Assembly (NCBI RefSeq): GCF_030758975.1
Contig: NZ_CP132359.1
Location: 5,462,896-5,483,594 of the forward strand
Length of the DNA: 20,699 bases
Reading direction: 5' to 3'
Origin: Bosea beijingensis
Lineage (GTDB): Bacteria > Pseudomonadota > Alphaproteobacteria > Rhizobiales > Beijerinckiaceae
In this document: in pieces, positions 1 to 6,130 of the stretch
Layout of the letters: each line of letters begins with the position of its first letter
Position numbering within the stretch: the first letter of the stretch is position 1
Position numbers and translations under genes: made by a program
Notes under the pieces: generated by a model
Told to the model about the DNA's origin: nothing
What the model saw: only the letters and a program-made list of their open reading frames with translations
Databases searched by the model: none

Positions 1-342
1 CGCCATGGTCTCGACCGGTTCCGGTCTGGGTAGCAGCCTCGCCGGGCGCGGCCAGTGGCCTGGCCAGACCGCTCCAGTCTCCTCAGTCAGCGCCGCGACA
101 CGGCGAACAGAACGCTCGGGTACATCGCTGGCAACCGGAGCCATGCGATAGACCGCCCGCTCACCGACACGATTGGCGAGGATGTCGATCAAGCCGGACA
201 CGTCCGTGCTGGTTTCGTCAACGAGGGAGCTAACCGTCTGCTTTCGTTCGAGGGGCTCAGCCAGGGTCGCCGCCAGCGTCATGATCTCGATGCCGAACCC
301 AGGCTCGATCGCCTCGATCTTCTCGCAGAGGAGCCGGGACTG
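1..342 (-). pseudogene. imuB: imuB 3' fragment (Y-family polymerase-like protein), 5'-truncated
   Basis: ImuB is the catalytically inactive Y-family polymerase relative that works with ImuA and DnaE2 in SOS mutagenesis. Reading the minus strand from about 342 to the window edge gives one open frame with an ImuB-like C-terminal pattern: LLCEKIEAIEPGFGIEIMTL, then LIDILANRVGERAVYRMAP, then PVASDVPERSVRRV and a WPRPARLL-PEPVETMA stretch. These correspond to the part after the polymerase little-finger region. No start codon or N-terminal polymerase domain is present. The frame is joined upstream, out of frame, to the first ~33 codons of an arsR-like gene. The gene runs off the left edge, so its true end is unseen. 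Family call rests on remembered motif patterns; no search was run. Confidence 0.7.
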
Positions 343-445
343 CCGCCAATCCCTCCGGCTCGGCGCTCACAAGAATGCGGTAGACTTCGAGACGAGTGCC
401 TTGCGCGAGCGCGGCAAGGGCGAGGATGACCTGATCAGACTCCAT
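343..445 (-). pseudogene. ArsR-family regulator, 5' fragment only
   Basis: ArsR/SmtB winged-helix repressors sense metals, arsenite or thiols. The minus strand from 445 starts ATG and reads MESDQVILALAALAQGTRLE, then VYRILVSAEPEGLA. This is the usual first helix and start of the second in ArsR proteins (~100-120 aa when complete). After about residue 33 the similarity stops, and the DNA continues as an imuB fragment in another frame. The DNA-recognition helix and any metal site are therefore missing, and the product cannot work as a repressor. A palindrome touches the start codon (446-465), so the original promoter and operator seem kept. The junction lies near 335-350 and is placed only approximately. 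Confidence 0.75.
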
Positions 446-465
446 ATGTCGAGATATATCGACAT
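446..465. promoter_or_regulatory. Palindromic ArsR-type operator abutting the arsR fragment start codon
   Basis: ATGTCGA - 6 nt - TCGACAT is an exact 7-bp inverted repeat immediately upstream of the minus-strand ATG (443-445). The spacer is AT-rich (GATATA). Position and shape fit an autoregulatory ArsR/SmtB operator. Because it touches the start codon, the transcript would be leaderless or the operator would overlap the ribosome-binding region. Function is inferred. Confidence 0.5.
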
Positions 466-724
466 AATTTCAGTCGCGCAAGCTGAGATCGGTTCGCTGA
501 GAGCTGCGAAGCTAATAATGGAACTCCGGATGTCCGCTTCCTGGAGGCCGATGAATGTCCGCTTGTGGCGCGTTCCGCCCGGACCTCGGCTCGGCGCTTC
601 CGGGCGCAGGGCAGCGGGTGCATCGAGCGGAACGGACTGGGAATGGATATGCGCCTCACCGCAATGCTGGGATTGCTGAAGCGCGGTCAGCGCGCTTCAG
701 CATGTTTGGGTTAGAAGGCTTGGC
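466..724. other. Gene-free stretch with a strong hairpin
   Basis: I see no convincing gene here on either strand; the short open frames lack family features and ribosome-binding sites. It contains two related phrases, ATGTCCGCTTCCTGG near 530 and ATGTCCGCTTGTGG near 554, and the hairpin listed at 675-701. It separates the arsR fragment promoter from the GMC oxidoreductase remnant. Confidence 0.5.
675..701 (-). terminator. Hairpin downstream of the GMC oxidoreductase remnant
   Basis: GCTGAAGCGCG - GTCAG - CGCGCTTCAGC is an exact 11-bp stem with a 5-nt loop, about 24 nt past the stop codon of the minus-strand GMC remnant. Position fits an intrinsic terminator, but no T-run follows on the minus strand, so the role is inferred from stem strength and location. 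Confidence 0.55.
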
Positions 725-1177
725 TTACAGCTGGTACTGCCGTCGCAGCAGATCGGCAGCACGCTCGCCAACGATGGCGCAAGGAGCCTGGGTGTTGCCG
801 ATCGTGACACGCGGCAGCACCGAGCCATCGGCGACCCGCAGGCCGGCTATCCCATGCACCGCGAGCTTGGCATCGACCACCGACATGTCATCCGAGCCCA
901 TTTTCGCGGTGCCGCACTGATGCCAGTAGGTCACCGCAGCATCGCGGATGAAGGCATCGTCGACCTGACGACCAGTTCCAGGGATACGTTCGGCGCTGAC
1001 GAAAGGCTTGAATCGGTCGCTGCTGCCGATCTCGCGGCAAAGCTTCACACAAGCCCGAGCCGTTTCGAAGTCGCGTGGATCCGACAACATGTTGGCGTCG
1101 ACGACAGGCATCTCGCTCGGGTCGGCAGATTTCAGGCTTATCCGGCCCCGACTAACCGCGAGAGCCTTAGCTGGCAT
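725..1177 (-). pseudogene. GMC-family oxidoreductase, C-terminal fragment
   Basis: GMC oxidoreductases are FAD enzymes (choline, alcohol or glucose dehydrogenase types) of roughly 500-550 aa. Only about 150 codons remain. The visible part is the C-terminal substrate/FAD-closing region: SRGRISLKSADPSEMPVVDA, then TYWHQCGTAKMG with the active-site His, then LRVADGSVLPRVTIGNTQAP with the second conserved catalytic position (Asn) and the closing GERAADLL helix. The FAD-binding GxGxxG N-terminus is missing. The open frame starts with an ATG at 1177 that overlaps the end of an SDR fragment, so this start is an accident of the junction (near 1150-1165). Specific substrate cannot be assigned. Confidence 0.8.
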
Positions 1178-1466
1178 AGACCGTCGGCACGGTCCCGCCG
1201 TCGATGACGTATTCGGTTCCGGTGATGCTTCCGGCTCGGTCCGAGGCGATAAAGGCGATCAGGCTTGCGACTTCGTCGGTGCTGGCCGGGCGGCCGATCG
1301 GAATGCCCCCGAGGGAATCCATGATCATCTTCGTACTCGCCGCGACGCTCACGCCATGTTGTTCGGCGAGTCGCTCCGCGAAGTTGATCGACCCTTCCGT
1401 CGCAATCCAGCCCGGCGAGACACGGACGACCCGCACACCTTTCGGGGAGACCAGCTTCGACAGGCT
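1167..1466 (-). pseudogene. Short-chain dehydrogenase/reductase (SDR), C-terminal fragment
   Basis: Classical SDRs are NAD(P)-dependent oxidoreductases of ~250 aa. The minus strand reads [20 protein letters not shown], then a long helix, then [19 protein letters not shown] and [20 protein letters not shown]. This is the conserved second half: the PG motif after the catalytic region, the R-P-x-E/D-E-V helix, and the D-G-G C-terminal strand. The Rossmann GxxxGxG and the catalytic Tyr-x-x-x-Lys are absent. An in-frame TAG (1467-1469) sits just before the first SDR-like residue, exactly where the umuD fragment ends. A GTG at 1434-1436 is a possible start but would make a useless half domain. Confidence 0.8.
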
Positions 1467-1675
1467 CTACCGTCGAATATGCCGGCGTCGATCGCGCTAT
1501 CGCCTGCGACCGTCATGATGAAGATGGCCGGCGCATTCTGAATCAGCGTGCGGGACAGGTCGATCGGCGCATCCAGATAGTCGTCAGCCGGAGACGGAAA
1601 GCCTGTGCGCACCGCCTTGCGGTACGCCGAGATGAAGACCGGCGGGCCGATGAGCGCGAGCTGGGTGTGCATCAT
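1467..1675 (-). pseudogene. umuD: UmuD-like SOS protease subunit, 5' fragment
   Basis: UmuD is a LexA-like self-cleaving S24 peptidase that becomes UmuD' and partners with UmuC in translesion polymerase V. From ATG 1675 the frame reads a short N-terminus, then RTGFPSPADDYLDAPIDLS (the GFPSPA region after the self-cleavage site) and LIQNAPAIFIMTVAGDSAID, then AGIFDG. GDS holds the catalytic serine; the usual following Met is Ala. Similarity stops after FDG at about 1472, and the rest of the peptidase domain including the catalytic Lys is replaced by an SDR fragment in another frame. It lies 4 nt after the stop of the 84-aa gene, behind an SOS box, so it was the second gene of an SOS operon. 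Confidence 0.75.
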
Positions 1676-1679
1676 CGCG

Positions 1680-1934
1680 TCACACTTCGTCGTCGATGGC
1701 AGGCCGCGCGCCTTCCGAGAACAGCCCGCGCAGGAAGCCGCGCGAGGTCGATCGATTGGCGTCTGCCTTCAGCCTGTCGCTCTCGGACAGCAGCATCAGG
1801 TAGCTTCCTGCCAGAGCCCGCAACGCCGCCCGCTCGAAGCCTTCGTGTTCCTCGATCAGGTCCGCGACGAGCGCCGTGATTTCGGCATCAAGCGGGTCGT
1901 ACTCGACCTGCTGATCCGCTGGCAATGCCGACAT
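1680..1934 (-). CDS. Small hypothetical protein (84 aa) of an SOS-type operon
   Basis: Not recognised as a named family. The protein is acidic with a helical middle (DAEITALVADLIEEHEGFER, then AALRALAGSYLMLLSESDRL) and no signal peptide or membrane segment. The start is ATG 1934 with a good ribosome-binding sequence (AGGGGAGCG) a few nt upstream on the minus strand. An alphaproteobacterial LexA box lies 21-43 nt upstream, and the truncated umuD begins 4 nt downstream, so it was probably co-transcribed with umuD in the DNA-damage response. Unlike its neighbours it looks complete. A DNA-damage role is inferred from context only. Confidence 0.65.
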   Translation of the reverse strand: MSALPADQQVEYDPLDAEITALVADLIEEHEGFERAALRALAGSYLMLLSESDRLKADANRSTSRGFLRGLFSEGARPAIDDEV

Positions 1935-1954
1935 GGTTCACGCTCCCCTGATGA

Positions 1955-1977
1955 GAACATAGGAAGAACATCTGTTC
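1955..1977 (-). promoter_or_regulatory. SOS (LexA) box with three half-sites
   Basis: GAAC-N7-GAAC at 1955-1969 (GTTC-N7-GTTC on the gene strand) is the alphaproteobacterial LexA site. The second GAAC is also followed by N4-GTTC (1966-1977), the inverted arrangement seen in Gram-positive-type SOS boxes. It lies just upstream of the 84-aa gene and umuD remnant, which supports the SOS assignment of both. Confidence 0.7.
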
Positions 1978-2175
1978 GCTAGGAGTCAATGCCGAATGTG
2001 GGGCCGTTTGCGGTGTCCGCATTCTGGGCCGTTTCGCCGCTGGCATCTAAGCTAAAGTACGCGGTGCAGAGCCCGCTGGGATTTCTTGGACGACCGGCTC
2101 ACATACCTCTCTGGCCCAGCCTGACGGAATCCATCGCGCCGTCAGTTCATCGGCAACCGAAAACGGGAGTCGCGC

Positions 2176-2412
2176 ATGCCCATCGCTGCCAAGGATCGAC
2201 TGATCGCGGCGCTGGCCGCGCAACTGCGGGCTGAACAGGAAACGCGCGAGGCTCTGGCCTTCGTCATCCGCAGTGGGCAGCTTGATCGTGCCGCGCTGAC
2301 AGCAATTCTTGACGACCCGATCCCAGGTTTCACAGCCGAGGATTTGGCCTGGGCCGATCAGATGGTGGCCGAGTCCCATAGTGGCGCGTCGCAGCTTCGG
2401 CGGGCGTCCTGA
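2176..2412 (+). CDS. Hypothetical protein, 78 aa
   Basis: Not recognised. It starts at ATG 2176, preceded by GGGAG at a suitable distance. The sequence is mostly helical and soluble: MPIAAKDRLIAALAAQLRAE, then a region with DRAALTAILDDPIPGFTAED and a short basic tail. No signal peptide, membrane segment or metal motif is visible. It stands alone between the SOS remnant region and the hairpin region at 2.7 kb. Reading-frame quality and the ribosome-binding site are the only support; a longer minus-strand open frame over the same DNA looks like an antisense shadow. Confidence 0.5.
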   Translation: MPIAAKDRLIAALAAQLRAEQETREALAFVIRSGQLDRAALTAILDDPIPGFTAEDLAWADQMVAESHSGASQLRRAS

Positions 2413-2883
2413 TGGGGGGACAGCCGCCAGTGAGCAGGTCTGTTTCCGCCTTATCAAGCGGAAGACCAGCAACACGGTGCGGGATCTGTTTCGTTGTCCT
2501 TGCTGAGAAGACGGCCGCAGTGCTTCAGGCGCGTGGTCGGAATCCGGCTTTATCGGCGGCTTTTCAGGGCACGCCACGTCGGCGCCACTGGCTTTTAAAT
2601 CTCGAATCAGTCACCCGTGATTGATCGAAGCAGACGTAGCGTCGTCTGTGGGCCTGGAGGGCCTACTTATTCGATCCGATGAGGTTGAGACCCTCGCCAT
2701 TGGCGAGCTCAACCTCGCCTCTGGCGAGGTAAGCTGGAGGCGGCCGTGATTTCGGAATTTCAGATCGACTATAACGTCACGGCTTTGCCGAGCAGCCGTG
2801 TTGTTGGGCGTCGTCTCCACCGCTCGTTCAACATGATCCTCTCCGTTTAGCGTCGCTGACATGAGGGAGGCCAGCAACAGCGA
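2413..2883. other. Gene-free stretch containing tandem hairpins
   Basis: I find no gene that I would defend here. Short open frames exist on both strands but lack family features, and one on the minus strand would have to code through the hairpins at 2681-2730. The hairpin pair is the main structure seen. Confidence 0.45.
2681..2730. other. Mutually exclusive tandem hairpins
   Basis: Hairpin 1 (2681-2716) has an outer 9-bp stem GAGGTTGAG/CTCAACCTC and an inner 7-bp stem CTCGCCA/TGGCGAG around one base, with a 3-nt bulge. Hairpin 2 (2712-2730) is ACCTCGCC - TCT - GGCGAGGT. The 3' side of hairpin 1 overlaps the 5' side of hairpin 2, so only one can form fully. The two cores are imperfect direct repeats (CCTCGCC-N3-GGCGAG). 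Confidence 0.6.
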
Positions 2884-3291
2884 CTACGTCGCCAGGAGCC
2901 ACTCCGGGAACCGGACCGGCGGGATCCACGGCGTCTGGCGGCCGGCCCGGGTGAAGCCCGGATAGACGTCAACGCTGTCGTAGCTGTCGAGGCGCGGATT
3001 CGAGTTGAACGTCTCGACCGCCTTCCCGACGTAGGCGTTCCACGCCAGGCGCTCGGCGTCCGTCGCCTGGTAGTAGGCGATCTTGTCGCCGTCCTCGTAG
3101 ATCCTGCGCGGCGGCGCCTTGCCGGCGACGAGGGCCTCGAGCTGCGCGTCGGTCCAGTCGTCTGGGTTAGGGACCTCGACTTGGACCGGCTGCGCCGCCG
3201 GAACCTCCGCCGGCGCTTCCGCGATGCGGTCTCTCGGCCCGGGACGGGATGCGGTCATCCTCCGGATGGCCGCCTTGATCCTCGCGAGCAT
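2884..3291 (-). CDS. Hypothetical protein, 135 aa
   Basis: Not recognised. ATG 3291 follows a strong purine-rich ribosome-binding sequence (AAAGGGGAGGGCAACG). The N-terminus is basic and helical (MLARIKAAIRRMTAS), followed by a Pro/Ala/Val-rich linker to about residue 40. A compact domain then starts PDDWTDAQLEALVAGKAPP and continues KIAYYQATDAERLAWNAYVG to an aromatic-rich C-terminus (TPWIPPVRFPEWLLAT). No transmembrane segment is seen. It shares strand and codon style with the other unknown genes of the 3-8 kb island. The downstream side faces the tandem hairpins at 2.7 kb. Confidence 0.6.
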   Translation of the reverse strand: MLARIKAAIRRMTASRPGPRDRIAEAPAEVPAAQPVQVEVPNPDDWTDAQLEALVAGKAPPRRIYEDGDKIAYYQATDAERLAWNAYVGKAVETFNSNPRLDSYDSVDVYPGFTRAGRQTPWIPPVRFPEWLLAT

Positions 3292-3399
3292 CGTTGCCCT
3301 CCCCTTTTCCTTTGACGGCGCGGGTCCCGTGGGTCAGCCCGCACTCTGTCATGACCCGATCTGAACCGGTTTTATGGGATCCCGCGTGGAGGCCCGATA

Positions 3400-3700
3400 G
3401 GGCCGGGAGCTCCTCCGTTCCGACCTGACGTCGGAACAGTCGTCGCTGTTCCCTGATGTCGGGCTCCCCCGAGGGGGGGGGCGCGAGGAAGGGGTGGCGC
3501 TTGGACGGACTGGACGCGCGAACGGCGTTCGTTCGCCTAGTCTTCGATGCCGAAGGTCTTCTTCCGGGACGCAGTGGCAGGGGCGACCTGATCCAGCCCC
3601 GTCTCGAGCTCTTGCGAGACGATGATGTTCGCCCTGTCGTTCACCCGTAGGCCGAGGCCTTTGAAGTTGGACTTGTGGACCGCCTGATGAAGGCGATCGA
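3400..3700 (-). repeat. Imperfect long repeat, copy 1 (3' region of unknown paralog)
   Basis: This stretch resembles 5850-6130 over roughly 280 nt in the same orientation. Shared blocks in order: GAGCTCCTCCG, GTCGTCGCTGT, a C-run/G-run hairpin, GGGGCGCGAGG, GCGAACGGCGTTCG (hairpin), CCGTCTCGAGCT, then coding sequence for SNFKGLGLRVNDRANIIV. It holds an exact 8-bp hairpin GTTCCGAC-CTGAC-GTCGGAAC (3417-3437) and GCGAACG/CGTTCGC (3518-3536) at the gene end. Confidence 0.6.
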
Positions 3701-3958
3701 CTCCTCCGGCGTGATAAGCCCGGCCCTCTTGAGCAGGTGCAGCGCCTTCACGAAGGCGCTGACCTCGTTGCCGGAGCCGGACATGACGGCGAAGTCGCCT
3801 TCGTCGTCCTGGGTCTTCAGGGCGGCGATGGCCTCGGACAGGATCCGGTCGTCGTGTCCCGCCAGGTACGCCTCGATCAGTTGGCGGGCCTGCTCTGGGC
3901 TCTGCGGCACGTCGATCGCCTTTTTGGTCACGCTCTTCCTCCTGCGGGGTTCCCGCAT
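3537..3958 (-). pseudogene. Unknown protein, frameshifted; paralog of the gene at 5919-6329
   Basis: Not a family I recognise. From ATG 3958 (preceded by GAAGGACG) the frame is good through QSPEQARQLIEAYLAGHDD, ILSEAIAALKTQ and FVKALHLLKRAGLITPEES. It then turns into poor sequence and stops at 3641. Moving one base near 3690 restores sense: HQAVHKSNFKGLGLRVNDR, ANIIVSQELETGLDQVAPAT and a short tail ending at TAG 3537-3539. The restored tail matches the gene at 5.9-6.3 kb (KANFQGLCLHVRNRANVIAS), which shows it is real coding sequence. Restored length would be about 140 aa, soluble and helical. It lies 37 nt downstream of the 79-aa gene in the same direction. Either a true frameshift or an assembly error. 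Confidence 0.6.
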
Positions 3959-3995
3959 CGTCCTTCGCCCATCTCGTGGCCCCACCCCGACGAAC

Positions 3996-4235
3996 TCAGC
4001 GCTCCAGCATTGACAGGATGCGCTGCCCGTCTCGGTAGGCGTGGATCCCCTTGCTGGCGAGCATGAGGTGGCGCCCGATCCAGCGGGCCCGCCCGTAGGT
4101 CAGGGGCCGCTCTGCCAGCAGCCGATCTAAGTCGACGTTGTCGAACGCCTGCGCTTGGTGGAGCCTTGCGATTCGCCGGATATCGGCGTCGTCCGCATCG
4201 GTGATTGGATGCTCGGCTCCTGCCTCAGCGGCCAT
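3996..4235 (-). CDS. Hypothetical protein, 79 aa
   Basis: Not recognised. I choose ATG 4235, preceded by GAGAAAGG at a good distance. The longer upstream open frame is out of character (Arg-rich) and overlaps the divergent gene. The protein begins MAAEAGAEHPITDADDADIR and is helical, with basic segments such as PLTYGRARWIGRHLMLASKG and a C-terminal QRILSMLER. Small size and the basic helical C-terminal half could suit a DNA- or protein-binding role, but no motif proves it. It leads a minus-strand pair with the frameshifted gene and is divergent from the plus-strand pair starting at 4353, sharing a 117-nt intergenic region. Confidence 0.55.
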   Translation of the reverse strand: MAAEAGAEHPITDADDADIRRIARLHQAQAFDNVDLDRLLAERPLTYGRARWIGRHLMLASKGIHAYRDGQRILSMLER

Positions 4236-4352
4236 CGGCGCGCCTTTCTCGGGGGGTCTTCCGATTACGCTATCATGTCGTGCCGCCTTGTGGCGAGCAC
4301 GGAACGGGAACGCGGGTTCGCGCGAATCAGCGCGATCTGGTATCTCGCAGGC

Positions 4353-4631
4353 ATGGCGAGGAAACCGAAGCCGTCGATACCGAGGCTGCAGATCAGGCAC
4401 CAACCGGGCAGCTGGTTCGGCCGTTTGCGTGTCCTTGCCTTGAAGAACATGCTTGGACTTGGTTTGACACCTGAGGATGAGGCCTTCCTCGGGCCGATGC
4501 CCCGCGTTGCGGTTTTCACGGCATGGGACGTGGCGCAGGTCATGGCTGATCCCGAATGTTCCGGATGGCCCTTCTGCCTCGATGAGGCTTTGGTGAAGCT
4601 CGGCCTTTCGAATGAGAAGGATCTGCCGTGA
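4353..4631 (+). CDS. Hypothetical protein, 92 aa; shares a module with the next gene
   Basis: Not recognised. ATG 4353 starts MARKPKPSIPRLQIRHQPGS, a basic N-terminus; upstream codons of the longer open frame look non-coding. The body LKNMLGLGLTPEDEAFLGPM, then AWDVAQVMADPECSGWPFCL and DEALVKLGL, resembles the N-terminal ~65 residues of the downstream protein (LKRRLGLELAEDDVAFAGDM ... DIALGRLGM). Both follow the pattern LGLxL-x2-(E/D)D-x-AFxG-x-M ... P-x3-(L/V)D-x-AL-x2-LG. The stop overlaps the next start by 4 nt (GTGA), so the two are translationally coupled. The shared module suggests tandem duplication and perhaps heteromer formation. Codon use is less GC-rich than in the next gene. Confidence 0.6.
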   Translation: MARKPKPSIPRLQIRHQPGSWFGRLRVLALKNMLGLGLTPEDEAFLGPMPRVAVFTAWDVAQVMADPECSGWPFCLDEALVKLGLSNEKDLP

Positions 4632-5656
4632 ACTGGGACGATCCCTACGATCGGCTGAAGCACATCGTGCTGAAGCGCCGGCTCGGCCTCGAGCTGGCGG
4701 AGGACGACGTCGCGTTCGCCGGGGACATGTCGCTCGAGATGGACTTCGACTTCGCCCGCGAGGAGGTCATCGCCCTCCTCGGCGACGGCGAGCGCGGCAT
4801 CCCCCGGATGCTTCCCGTCGACATCGCGCTCGGCCGCCTCGGCATGCCGATCGTCCGGGCCCATCCCGACGGCACGGCCGAGCGTTTGACGAAGGACTTC
4901 CCCAAGGCCTGGGCCGCGCGCATCAAATCCGACAGGGCGATCGCGACCTACGTCGCGAAGACGTACGCCGAGGTCCCGAAGGGCTGGTATCCCGACGCGG
5001 AGCGCCTGCAGATGTCGGACGCCGAGGCGGCGGGCGACGAGCTCTCGGCCCTCGGTCCGGCGGGGCGTGCGGCGCTCGCGACGGTCGCGCCCTACTTCCG
5101 GTTCGACCTCGTGCCGCGCGAGCTGCGCATCGCCGGCTATCAGATGTGGCAGCGCCGGCGCCTCGCCGGGATTGCGCCCTTCGCGTGCGAGGGCTTGGTC
5201 CACGGCTTCTGGGACGACGTGATGTCGGGCTACGACGTCGCGGCGCTGTGCTGGCGCGGTCTCGATGCGACAATGCTCGCCGTGCGCCTGGCCGCCGCCC
5301 GAGACCTCTGCCTCGCGGCGGCCGCGGCCGGTGCGTCCGGCGCCGAGCCCTGGTCGGTCCAGTCCGGCCTCTATGGCGGGATCAACCTACGGCTGGTCGA
5401 CGTGGTGTCCCGGGATGATCCGGGAGAGCCCGATCCCGACAAGCGCGCCCTGGGGCCGGGGTTCGCCGAGCTCTACCGGCGCCTGAAGGCCGGCCCCGGG
5501 GCGGTCTGGTCGGATCGTCCCGTTAGGGAGCGGCCAGAGCGGACCATCGGCGTCACGTTCGGCATGAGGGTCCTGGAGAACCGGGATCGCGCCGATCCTG
5601 GGGATCTCGTCGTCGAGCAGGGCTTCGACTGGGTCCCAGCGTTCGCCTCGGCTTGA
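4628..5656 (+). CDS. Hypothetical protein, 342 aa
   Basis: Not recognised. It starts at GTG 4628, overlapping the previous stop by 4 nt. The N-terminal ~65 residues repeat the module of the preceding gene. The middle contains WAARIKSDRAIATYVAKTYA and EVPKGWYPDAERLQMSD. A helical Ala-rich section follows with an aromatic start (YFRFDLVPRELRIAGYQMWQ, then GLVHGFWDDVMSGYDVAALC). The C-terminal third has PGFAELYRRLKAGPGAVWSD and ends FDWVPAFASA. There is no signal peptide and no clear nucleotide-binding, nuclease or membrane motif, so a cytoplasmic protein is likely. A strong hairpin lies 9 nt after the stop. GC content is very high. The pair is flanked on both sides by the related minus-strand genes at 3.5 and 5.9 kb. 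Confidence 0.7.
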   Translation: MNWDDPYDRLKHIVLKRRLGLELAEDDVAFAGDMSLEMDFDFAREEVIALLGDGERGIPRMLPVDIALGRLGMPIVRAHPDGTAERLTKDFPKAWAARIKSDRAIATYVAKTYAEVPKGWYPDAERLQMSDAEAAGDELSALGPAGRAALATVAPYFRFDLVPRELRIAGYQMWQRRRLAGIAPFACEGLVHGFWDDVMSGYDVAALCWRGLDATMLAVRLAAARDLCLAAAAAGASGAEPWSVQSGLYGGINLRLVDVVSRDDPGEPDPDKRALGPGFAELYRRLKAGPGAVWSDRPVRERPERTIGVTFGMRVLENRDRADPGDLVVEQGFDWVPAFASA

Positions 5657-5665
5657 GCCGCCGAG

Positions 5666-5683
5666 GGGCGCCATGCGGCGCCC
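5666..5683 (+). terminator. Hairpin after the 342-aa gene
   Basis: GGGCGCC - ATGC - GGCGCCC is an exact 7-bp, all-GC stem starting 9 nt past the stop codon. No clear T-run follows, so it is a likely rather than certain intrinsic terminator. Confidence 0.5.
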
Positions 5684-5918
5684 GGGATGGATCGTCCCCT
5701 TGGACGGACTCCATCATGATGACGCCTCCCTGGTGCCGGTCCCCCGTGGCCGCCATCTTCGTTCATGGGAGGTCGGCGTCATGGGCCGGCCCCCTTGGAC
5801 GGCGCCCTCCGGCGAGCCCTCTGCGTTCCGAGCCCTGCGAGGTGGGCGAGCCGGGGGCGGAGCTCCTCCGCTTCGTCTGACGCGAAAAAGTCGTCGCTGT
5901 CTTCTTGGGACGGTCTCC
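5684..5918. other. Intergenic region with short repeats
   Basis: No gene is supported here. CCCCTTGGACGG occurs twice (near 5696 and 5801), and ATGACGCC near 5718 is matched by GGCGTCAT near 5775 as a distant inverted repeat. The right end enters the long repeat shared with 3.4-3.7 kb. Confidence 0.4.
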
Positions 5919-6130
5919 CTATGGGGAGGGGCGCGAGGGCAAGACGGCTCCCGGCCGGATTGCTCGGGCGAACGGCGTTCGCCCGCCTGGACGGCCATGC
6001 AGGTTCTCGTCCTCCGGCCAGTGGCGGCCGAGGCCTGCCCTGGGGCCGTCTCGAGCTTGTACCGAGGCGATGACGTTGGCGCGGTTGCGCACGTGTAGGC
6101 AGAGGCCCTGGAAGTTGGCCTTGCCCATGG
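5850..6130 (-). repeat. Imperfect long repeat, copy 2
   Basis: Similar in order and orientation to 3400-3700 (see shared blocks there). It keeps the hairpin position with changed bases: CGGGCGAACG - G - CGTTCGCCCG at 5965-5985 is an exact 10-bp stem here, and CTCCC-TATG-GGGAG stands where copy 1 has a C-run/G-run. Conserved structure with changed sequence suggests a transcript-level role such as a terminator. Confidence 0.6.

Noticed and set aside
435..659. Minus-strand 74-aa open frame
   Set aside because: Arg/Ser-rich composition without family features; it overlaps the operator and arsR start and has no ribosome-binding site.
2047..2577. Minus-strand 176-aa open frame
   Set aside because: Low-quality sequence antisense to the 78-aa gene with its ribosome-binding site; looks like a shadow of GC-rich DNA.
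2611..2877. Minus-strand 88-aa open frame
   Set aside because: Starts TTG, would code through both hairpins at 2681-2730, and shows no recognisable fold or motif.
4265..5203. Minus-strand 312-aa open frame
   Set aside because: Antisense to the coupled pair at 4353-5656; its Arg/Asp/His-rich composition is that of an antisense shadow.
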